Below are positions 1 to 5,085 of a DNA stretch of 6,378 nucleotides, in pieces. Each line of letters begins with the position of its first letter. The first letter of the stretch is position 1. Under the pieces are notes generated by a model. The model was not told the DNA's origin. It was given only the letters and a program-made list of their open reading frames with translations, and made no database searches. Source of the DNA: an uncultured Oscillospiraceae bacterium (GTDB lineage: Bacteria > Bacillota > Clostridia > Oscillospirales > Oscillospiraceae). A program made the position numbers and the translations under genes. The stretch spans positions 1-6,378 of the forward strand of contig CAKTUT010000101.1 in NCBI GenBank assembly GCA_934621665.1, given 5' to 3'.

Positions 1-60
1 TTTCTCGACCTTAAAAGCCTGCAAGCAAAAACGCGTGAGATCTGCACGCATACGCTGTAA
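1..60 (+). CDS. 3' end of an unidentified gene (partial)
   Basis: Frame 1 is open from the window edge to a TAA at 58-60 and gives the C-terminal peptide FLDLKSLQAKTREICTHTL. It is too short to assign to a family. Two things support it as a real gene end. The next gene starts only 11 bases after the stop. The stop codon also overlaps that gene's Shine-Dalgarno sequence, which is the usual spacing inside an operon. Of the other two forward frames, one stops almost at once. The second runs into the methyltransferase and would encode an unremarkable basic peptide. The gene body lies outside the window, so no function is proposed. Confidence 0.55.
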   Translation, partial: FLDLKSLQAKTREICTHTL

Positions 61-71
61 GGAGCTTTGCC

Positions 72-845
72 ATGGGAACAATCTATGATCGCGCCGAAAT
101 TTATGATTTGCTGGAGACGCCGGAACGCGAGGCTGTGAACCTTACGCACTGGAAAACGCTTCTCGCCGGGAAATCCATTCGTTCGTTTTTGGATGTCAGC
201 ATCGGCTCAGGCAATCTGACACTGTCGCTCTGCGCACTTGGCATACAGCTGTCCGGCTCGGATCTGAGTCGCGAAATGCTTTCCCGTTGCCGTGAAAAAG
301 CCGCCGCGCGCGGCATTTCGCTCCCGCTCTATCAGGCTGATTTCCGCCATCTGGAAAGTGTGCTTCCCGGGCAGCAGTTTGACTGCGTCGGCTCAACCGG
401 CAATTCGCTTGCCTACGTCACAAACGAGGAAATTCCCGGCGTTCTCCGCCAAATGGACAGTTGCATCCGCCCGGGCGGCTGGTTCTATGCCGATCTTCGT
501 AACTGGGATCAGATTGTTCAAAACCGTCCGCGCTTTTATCTCTATAACCCGGCATTCCGCGGCGATGTGCGCATCAATCTGGTGCAGGTCTGGGACTATC
601 TATCCGACGGCTCAATGGACTTTAACCTGCTCTACACCTTTGAGCGCGAAAACCGCATTGTCCAAAAGGAGTGCTTCACCGAGCAATATCATCCCCTGCC
701 GCGCGGGCTTCTGCTCGACACGCTCACGGCACTCGGCTATCAAAACACCACGCTTTCGTGTATGCCGGCACAGTTTACGCAGCACTCTCCAGAGAAAGCC
801 GAGTGGTACTGCGTCATGGCGCAAAAGCCGGAATCAAACCTCTAG
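72..845 (+). CDS. Class I SAM-dependent methyltransferase
   Basis: This 257-residue protein is predicted to be a cytoplasmic methyltransferase that moves a methyl group from S-adenosylmethionine to an unknown acceptor. The Rossmann-type motif I is FLDVSIGSGNLT (about 39-50), a variant of the usual D-x-G-x-G-x-G glycine loop. The acidic residue at the end of strand 2 is D64 in SGSDLS, and QADF (88-91) follows as motif II. The segment DCVGSTGNSLAYV (about 104-116) resembles the GNSL strand-4 region of glycine/sarcosine N-methyltransferase-like enzymes. IRPGGWFYADL (132-142) is the usual post-motif III strand, and EWYCVMAQ forms the terminal strand. The ATG has an excellent Shine-Dalgarno (AAGGAG, 59-64) with a 7-base spacer. 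It follows the upstream gene by 11 bases, so the two are probably co-transcribed. The fold assignment is confident. The substrate is not known, and small-molecule methylation is only a guess from the GNSL motif. Confidence 0.85.
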   Translation: MGTIYDRAEIYDLLETPEREAVNLTHWKTLLAGKSIRSFLDVSIGSGNLTLSLCALGIQLSGSDLSREMLSRCREKAAARGISLPLYQADFRHLESVLPGQQFDCVGSTGNSLAYVTNEEIPGVLRQMDSCIRPGGWFYADLRNWDQIVQNRPRFYLYNPAFRGDVRINLVQVWDYLSDGSMDFNLLYTFERENRIVQKECFTEQYHPLPRGLLLDTLTALGYQNTTLSCMPAQFTQHSPEKAEWYCVMAQKPESNL

Positions 846-915
846 TCCGGAATTTACACCAGCTTTGCGCGCTTCTATGCGCAGCGAAAACCCCAGAAAG
901 GCAACTGATCTATCT

Positions 916-1461
916 ATGGAAATCAAACCGCTTAACAGAGCTGCCTACGCAGGCAAAAAATTTACCGTTCGCTATCAAACGAGCGGCTATTACGATATCC
1001 GCGCTTCTGCGCAAAGCTTTCAGTTGAACTATATTCCCTTTGACGCGTCAGTTGAAAAGTCGTTCGACGATGTGTTTTTCGGTGGCTGACTGGAATTCCC
1101 GGTTGCGTTCGGCGCGTTTCAGAGCGAGCGGCTGCTCGGATTTGTCGAGGCCTCGATGGAATCGTGGAACAACCGCTTTCGAATCAGCAATATCTGCGTC
1201 TTTGATCATGCTGACCGCGGCAGCGGCATCGGAGGCGCGCTGATGCAGCGCATAACCGAGACGGCAGAAGCGGTTCATGCGCGGATGATCGTTCTGGAAA
1301 CGCAGTCCTGCAATGAAGCCGCGATCGCCTTTTATCAAAAGTACAGCTTTTCCATCATCGGCATTGATCTGTATTCCTACTCAAATACAGACCCTGAACA
1401 GCACCAGGTGCGAATCGAAATGGCCAAAAACTCGATGCACGCTCAAAGCTTAACAAACTGA
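916..1461 (+). pseudogene. GNAT-family N-acetyltransferase interrupted by an in-frame TGA
   Basis: Reading 916-1461 in one frame gives a GNAT acetyltransferase of about 181 residues. This family transfers acetyl from acetyl-CoA to an amine. The frame is broken by a TGA at codon 58 (1087-1089). There is no frameshift: sequence before the stop (ending DDVFFGG) and after it (LEFPVAFGAF) is in the same phase and reads as one domain. The acetyl-CoA pyrophosphate-binding motif A is R101-G-S-G-I-G106, followed by GALM. Motif B is LETQSCNEAAIAFYQ (127-141), and FRISNICVF (88-96) is the preceding strand. A single G-to-A change from TGG (Trp) would explain the stop. The code is standard here, since rpoD and rnj both end on TGA. 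Start choice: ATG 916 has only a weak, distant GAAAGG (896-901, 14-base spacer). Alternatives are a sequencing error, readthrough, or separate translation of the 3' part from ATG 1156. The substrate is unknown. Confidence 0.8.
1147..1158 (+). promoter_or_regulatory. Possible internal ribosome binding site and restart codon
   Basis: GAGG (1147-1150) lies five bases before an in-frame ATG (1156-1158), just downstream of the TGA that interrupts the acetyltransferase. Initiation here would give a 101-residue product that keeps the acetyl-CoA motifs but lacks the N-terminal 80 residues. The four-base match and good spacing are visible. Use as a start is inference, and the match could be chance. 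Confidence 0.3.
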
Positions 1462-1467
1462 AAACTG

Positions 1468-1499
1468 AAAACGGCGCGACCTTGCGGTCGCGCCGTTTT
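1468..1499. terminator. Bidirectional intrinsic terminator between convergent genes
   Basis: A perfect 14-bp inverted repeat (1468-1481 with 1486-1499) encloses a TTGC loop. It has a GC-rich core (CGGCGCGACC) flanked by four A and four T residues. A T-tract therefore follows the hairpin on both strands. It starts seven bases after the acetyltransferase stop and lies 11 bases beyond the rpoD stop on the other strand, so it can end both transcripts. Confidence 0.93.
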
Positions 1500-1510
1500 G
1501 CATTTATGAT

Positions 1511-2665
1511 TCAGCAGTAGAAATCCTTAATCTTCTTTGCGCGGGACGGATGGCGCAGCTTGCGGATGGCCTTGTTTTCGATCTGGCGGATACGCTCGCG
1601 CGTAACGCCAAAGATCTGTCCGACCTCCTCCAGCGTATGCGTCCGGCCGTCGTACATGCCAAAGCGCATCCGCAGCACGTCTGCCTCGCGGTCGGTCAGC
1701 GTGCCGAGAATCTCGGTCAGCGCCTCGGCCAGAAGCGTGTTAGAGGTGGCGTCAGCGGGTGACGGCGTGTTGTCGTCCTCAACGAACGAACCGATGGTCG
1801 TATCCTCCTCGTCGCCAACCGGCATATCCAGCGACAGCGTATCGGCCGCCGTGCGGTTTGCCTCGATGATTTTTTCAATCGGGAGGTTCAGCTCTGCCGC
1901 AATCTCCTCCAGCGTCGGCTCACGGCCAAGTTCCTGCACCAGCTTGCGGTTGCAGCGCGTGGCCTTGTTGATGACCTCAACCATATGCACCGGTACGCGG
2001 ATCGTTCTTGCCTGATCGGCAATGGCGCGGGTAATGGCCTGACGAATCCACCACGTTGCATATGTAGAGAATTTATTTCCCTTTGTATAGTCAAACTTGT
2101 CAACCGCACGGATCAGACCCGTGTTGCCCTCCTGAATCAAATCCAGAATATGCAGTCCGCGGCCGGAGTATTTCTTTGCAATCGACACCACAAGGCGCAG
2201 ATTCGCCTCGGTCAGCTTGTCCTTTGCAGCCTTGTCGCCCTCGCTGACGCGGCGCGCAAGCTCAATTTCCTCGTCGGCGGAAAGCAGCCGCACCTGACCG
2301 ATTTCTTTCAGATACATCCGGACAGGGTCGTCCAGATTATACTCCGCAGCCAGCTCAACCGGATCAATCAGTTCTTCTTCCTCGCCGTCCATGCCGTGCA
2401 TATCGTCGACATCCATTCCAAGGCCGTCGCCGTCAATATCCATATCCAGCTCAAGCTCCGCACCGATCACCTGAATGCCCAGCGCGTCAAACGTATCGTA
2501 AATCTGCTCGATTTTTTCCACCGGCAAATCCAGCTTTTCCAGTTCAGCCGTCAGATCAGACGCCAAAATGGTGCCATCCTTTTTTGCCTTGGCAATCAGC
2601 GCGCTGACCTTGGCCATCGCCTCCTCCGCCGGTACTTTTGTCGTTGTATCTTTCGTATTCGCCAT
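1511..2665 (-). CDS. rpoD: Primary sigma factor RpoD (SigA)
   Basis: This is the housekeeping sigma-70 subunit, which directs RNA polymerase to -10/-35 promoters. At 384 residues it has the usual length for Firmicutes. Region 1.1 is recognisable at about 15-68, followed by an acidic, Met/Asp/Gly-rich linker (about 70-100). Region 1.2 is [14 protein letters not shown] (112-125). Region 2 spans about 152-230, including [16 protein letters not shown] (176-191) and the -10-recognition helix [17 protein letters not shown] (202-218). Region 3 is about 231-310, with the 3.2 finger near [14 protein letters not shown]. Region 4 is about 320-384, with the -35-binding helix-turn-helix [20 protein letters not shown] (344-363). 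The ATG has GAGG ten bases upstream. The gene lies downstream of rnj on the same strand with its own promoter in the gap. The classic dnaG neighbour of many Firmicutes is absent: rnj occupies that position. The C-terminus is KDFYC followed by TGA. Confidence 0.97.
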   Translation of the reverse strand: MANTKDTTTKVPAEEAMAKVSALIAKAKKDGTILASDLTAELEKLDLPVEKIEQIYDTFDALGIQVIGAELELDMDIDGDGLGMDVDDMHGMDGEEEELIDPVELAAEYNLDDPVRMYLKEIGQVRLLSADEEIELARRVSEGDKAAKDKLTEANLRLVVSIAKKYSGRGLHILDLIQEGNTGLIRAVDKFDYTKGNKFSTYATWWIRQAITRAIADQARTIRVPVHMVEVINKATRCNRKLVQELGREPTLEEIAAELNLPIEKIIEANRTAADTLSLDMPVGDEEDTTIGSFVEDDNTPSPADATSNTLLAEALTEILGTLTDREADVLRMRFGMYDGRTHTLEEVGQIFGVTRERIRQIENKAIRKLRHPSRAKKIKDFYC

Positions 2666-2728
2666 CTACGCTCATCCTCATTCGTGCGTTATGGGCGCGA
2701 ATTTCGATCGAATCCGCGCAACCAAGTT

Positions 2729-2758
2729 ATTATATACCGAAATCCCACGCTTTTGCAA
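2729..2758 (-). promoter_or_regulatory. Sigma-A promoter of rpoD
   Basis: On the minus strand a TTGCAA (-35, 2753-2758) is separated by 18 bases from a perfect TATAAT (-10, 2729-2734). The predicted transcription start is near 2722, giving a leader of about 57 bases before the rpoD ATG. The 60 bases upstream of the -35 are an A-rich purine tract on this strand and could act as an UP element. A SigA-type promoter in front of the SigA gene suggests self-directed basal expression, which is inference. Confidence 0.75.
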
Positions 2759-2885
2759 TAGTTTTTCTATTTTTCTTTTCATTTTCTCTACCAATTCTGG
2801 AAGTTTTCTCTTTTTTCGCCGCAGCGGCAACTATGGGTAGCGTTCCACGTTTTTCTGATACGATTCATGCCGCCGCATTCTGCGC

Positions 2886-4541
2886 TCAGATCTCCATAAT
2901 TACGGGCAGAATCATGGGATTACGCTTCGTCGTCTTGAATAGATAGCCCGACAGGTCGCTCTTGATATTTGCTTTCAGCACGCTCCAGTCGCGCGTGCCA
3001 TTTGCCGCGCAGCGGTCAATCGCGTGCGCCGCGATGACGCGCATCTCCTCAATCAGATTCTCCGACTCTTTCACATACACAAAGCCGCGCGTGATAATAT
3101 CCGGACCGGAGATGACGCTTCCGTCCTCCGCCGACAGGTTTACCACCACAACCAGCATACCGTCCTGTGCCAGATGCTTGCGGTCACGCAGCACCACGCT
3201 TCCCACGTCGCCAACGCTCGTGCCGTCCACCAGAATCCGGCCTGCCGGGACAGTCCCGCCCCACTTGCAGCTGCCCTTTGTCAGTTCCAGCACCTTGCCG
3301 ATGTCGCTGATGAAGATATTTTTCGGATCCATCCCCATCGACTGCGCCAGATGCGCGTGCGTCTGCAAATGACGCTGCTCGCCGTGCACCGGAATAAAGA
3401 AGCGCGGCTTCAGCAGCGCGTGGATAAGCTTCAACTCCTCCTGACACGCATGGCCGGAGACATGAAGATCTGCCAGCTTGTCATACACCACGTCTGCGCC
3501 CTTGCGATAGAGCTCATTGATGATGCGGCCGATGGCCTTTTCGTTGCCGGGGATGGCCGAGGCCGAGATAATCACGCGGTCGCCCGCCTGAATTTCCACC
3601 TGCCGGTGGCCGGAGAACGCCATACGGTAGAGCGCCGACATATTTTCCCCCTGCGAGCCGGTCGATACGATGACAATCTTATTCTTTGGCAGCGACTTGA
3701 TGGCGCTGATGTCCACAAGCGTCCCGTTCGGAATTTTCAGATAGCCAAGCTCCGTCGAAACCTTCAGCACGTTTTCCATACTGCGCCCCGTCACGGCCAC
3801 CTTGCGTCCATACTTGTGTGCCGCCGTGATGATGCTTTGCAGGCGGAACGCATTGGAGGCAAACGTGGTGACAATAATTCTCTGGTTGCAGCCGGCAAAC
3901 TGCCTGTCAAAGCTGTCGGCAACCACTCGCTCGGACGGCGTATAGCCCTGCCGCTCCACATTTGTCGAGTCACACAAAAGCGCCAATACGCCCTCACGGC
4001 CAAGCTCGCCAAGGCGCGTCAGGTCAATCATGCCGTCCTCGGCTGTCGGATCAATTTTAAAATCGCCCGTCATCACAACTGTGCCAACCGGCGTTTTGAT
4101 GCCAAAGGCAACCGCGTCGGCAATTGAGTGGTTGACATGGATAAACTCCACCGAGAAGCATCCTGCCTTTACCGTCTCGCCCGCCTCGTGCGTAAACAGC
4201 TGCACTACGTTTTCCAGCTTATGCTCTTCCAGCTTCAGCTTTACAATGCCCGCCGTCAGACGCGTGGCGTGGATGGGGCAGTTGAATTTCTGCATGGCAT
4301 AGGGAATGCCACCGATATGATCCTCATGCCCGTGGGTCAGGAACATTCCGCGAATTTTCTGCCGGTTCTTTTCCAGATACGTAAAGTCGGCAATGACCAG
4401 ATCGACGCCGTACATATCGTCATCCGGGAAGCCAAGACCGCAGTCTACAATAATGATATCCTTGCCGTATTCCAGCACGGTCATATTCTTGCCGATCTCA
4501 TTCAGACCGCCAAGCGCGATAATTTTCAGTTTTTCTGCCAA
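2886..4541 (-). CDS. rnj: Ribonuclease J (metallo-beta-lactamase/beta-CASP family)
   Basis: RNase J is a zinc-dependent endonuclease and 5'-to-3' exonuclease that drives mRNA decay and rRNA maturation in Firmicutes. At 551 residues this protein is close to the roughly 555 of Bacillus RNase J1. The catalytic motif is HGHEDHIGG, giving H70, H72, D74 and H75. Further metal ligands are H138 (HVNHSI), D160 (TGDFKID) and H386 (PVHGEQ). All sit four positions before the Bacillus J1 ligands as I recall them, so the active site appears intact. The beta-CASP insert occupies about 215-350, with VSGHACQEELK (361-371) near its return to the lactamase fold. A C-terminal domain (about 455-551) contains GPDIITRGFVYVKESE. 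The start is TTG (4539-4541): an in-frame TGA lies nine bases upstream, the protein begins MAEKLKIIALGGLNEIGKN as expected for the family, and only a weak AAGAG serves as ribosome site. Which paralogue (J1 or J2) cannot be decided, though intact catalytic residues favour J1. Confidence 0.96.
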   Translation of the reverse strand: MAEKLKIIALGGLNEIGKNMTVLEYGKDIIIVDCGLGFPDDDMYGVDLVIADFTYLEKNRQKIRGMFLTHGHEDHIGGIPYAMQKFNCPIHATRLTAGIVKLKLEEHKLENVVQLFTHEAGETVKAGCFSVEFIHVNHSIADAVAFGIKTPVGTVVMTGDFKIDPTAEDGMIDLTRLGELGREGVLALLCDSTNVERQGYTPSERVVADSFDRQFAGCNQRIIVTTFASNAFRLQSIITAAHKYGRKVAVTGRSMENVLKVSTELGYLKIPNGTLVDISAIKSLPKNKIVIVSTGSQGENMSALYRMAFSGHRQVEIQAGDRVIISASAIPGNEKAIGRIINELYRKGADVVYDKLADLHVSGHACQEELKLIHALLKPRFFIPVHGEQRHLQTHAHLAQSMGMDPKNIFISDIGKVLELTKGSCKWGGTVPAGRILVDGTSVGDVGSVVLRDRKHLAQDGMLVVVVNLSAEDGSVISGPDIITRGFVYVKESENLIEEMRVIAAHAIDRCAANGTRDWSVLKANIKSDLSGYLFKTTKRNPMILPVIMEI

Positions 4542-4842
4542 ATAGAATCACTCTTTTCTTCAAAAATTAAACTTGGATGCAGATCCGGGTTTGGCATTTC
4601 CGTCTGCATAATGGTTGAAAGAACATCGAAACTGCCCCAAAAGGCCACACAAAGCCACACGCGCCGCCCGCCAGCTCCAGCCCCGTCTCGCCTTTGCCGT
4701 GCGCGCCGCTGCGCGTGTCCTGTCTGTATTTTCGACGTGGACAGCGGGCAGCCCTGCGCTGCGCCGCGTGATCCGATCTATCTCTTTGTGCCGTTCGCAC
4801 GAAAGCCCGCGTTCCGCCGTTTTTCTCCTTTACGGCATACTG
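4542..4842 (-). other. Long GC-rich 5' leader of rnj, potentially structured
   Basis: About 300 bases separate the predicted rnj start of transcription from its TTG codon. I find no convincing gene here. The open frames on either strand give Arg/Ala-rich translations with no recognisable motif and no ribosome site at a suitable distance. Inverted repeats in the transcript include 4816-4820 with 4832-4836 (loop containing AAAGGAG), 4788-4791 with 4797-4800, 4748-4752 with 4758-4762, and an 8-bp pairing of 4657-4664 with 4711-4718. The pairing 4789-4794 with 4832-4837 would compete with the first hairpin. It does not match RNase P RNA, tmRNA, SRP RNA or any riboswitch I know. A structured untranslated leader is the best reading, but no folding calculation was possible. 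Confidence 0.45.
4816..4836 (-). promoter_or_regulatory. 5'-proximal hairpin with an orphan Shine-Dalgarno in its loop
   Basis: On the transcribed strand GCCGT and ACGGC form a 5-bp stem around an 11-base loop containing AAAGGAG (bases 4825-4831). It begins about 5-8 bases from the predicted 5' end of the rnj mRNA. No ATG, GTG or TTG follows within normal initiation distance; the nearest GTG (4798-4800) is 24 bases away. The sequence is visible. A role in mRNA stability or autoregulation is inferred by analogy with STAB-SD elements. Confidence 0.4.
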
Positions 4843-4848
4843 CTAAGA

Positions 4849-4877
4849 ATTATAGCACAGTTTCTTTTTTATGTATA
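4849..4877 (-). promoter_or_regulatory. Extended -10 sigma-A promoter of rnj
   Basis: On the minus strand TATACA (-35, 4872-4877) lies 17 bases from a perfect TATAAT (-10, 4849-4854), which is preceded by TGC to give the extended -10 form TGnTATAAT. Transcription would start at about 4841-4844. It points toward rnj and is the only strong promoter I see ahead of it. Confidence 0.78.
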
Positions 4878-4974
4878 CTATTTTTTGCAGGAAGTGTGTA
4901 AATAATTTGTGACAGGCAAAAAATCCGTCATCTGCCAACTTCTACGTTTTTTTCCGCATTGACCGCTTCCCGGC

Positions 4975-5003
4975 TTGAGTTCAGAGCTGTAATTTGATAT
5001 AAT
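4975..5003 (+). promoter_or_regulatory. Extended -10 sigma-A promoter of gdpP
   Basis: TTGAGT (-35, 4975-4980) is followed after 17 bases by a perfect TATAAT (4998-5003). A TG one base upstream of the -10 (TGATATAAT) makes it an extended -10 promoter. The predicted start near 5010 leaves a leader of about 75 bases before the gdpP ATG. A weaker second possibility (TTGATA 4994-4999 with TATAAA 5019-5024, 19-base spacer) overlaps it. Confidence 0.75.
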
Positions 5004-5085
5004 GCATTTTGAAACTATTATAAATATAAGTTTTGTTCACATAATCTGTTGTTTTCGCGTATACAGCGATTGGAGGTGTCCCCGC

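Noticed and set aside
866..883. Short hairpin TGCGC/GCGCA between the methyltransferase and the acetyltransferase
   Set aside because: It has only 5 bp, an 8-base loop and no following T-tract, so it is not a credible terminator or attenuator.
1985..2761. A 258-codon plus-strand open frame across rpoD and its promoter
   Set aside because: It is antisense to conserved sigma regions 1-2, has no family resemblance, and reads through the AT-rich promoter. It is a coding-bias artefact.
2678..2782. A 34-codon minus-strand small ORF (starts MKRKIEKLLQ) ending just before rpoD
   Set aside because: It contains the rpoD -35 and -10 within its frame, so the rpoD transcript would not carry its start. 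The Lys-rich start comes from the A-rich tract, and the ribosome site is weak.
2817..2834. GC-rich small hairpin (GCCG/CGGC) after rnj
   Set aside because: On the transcribed strand it is followed by A residues instead of T, so it does not qualify as an intrinsic terminator.
3024..4127. A 367-codon open frame on the plus strand, antisense to rnj
   Set aside because: It lies wholly inside rnj, which has all RNase J motifs. The translation has no recognisable domain, and the frame is open because G/C-rich third positions suppress antisense stops.
4644..4660. Direct repeat GCCACAC-AAA-GCCACAC
   Set aside because: There are only two 7-base copies, with no further units and no flanking duplications. 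It is not a CRISPR, an iteron set or a mobile-element end.
4567..4800. A 77-codon GTG-start open frame on the minus strand in the rnj leader
   Set aside because: The only good Shine-Dalgarno (AAAGGAG) is 24 bases from the GTG. The product is a Cys/Arg-rich sequence with no recognisable family, and it is better explained as untranslated leader.
4615..4905. A 96-codon plus-strand open frame between rnj and gdpP
   Set aside because: There is no ribosome site at the ATG. The translation is Arg/Ser/Ala-rich and then runs through the rnj promoter, and no motif or neighbour context supports it.
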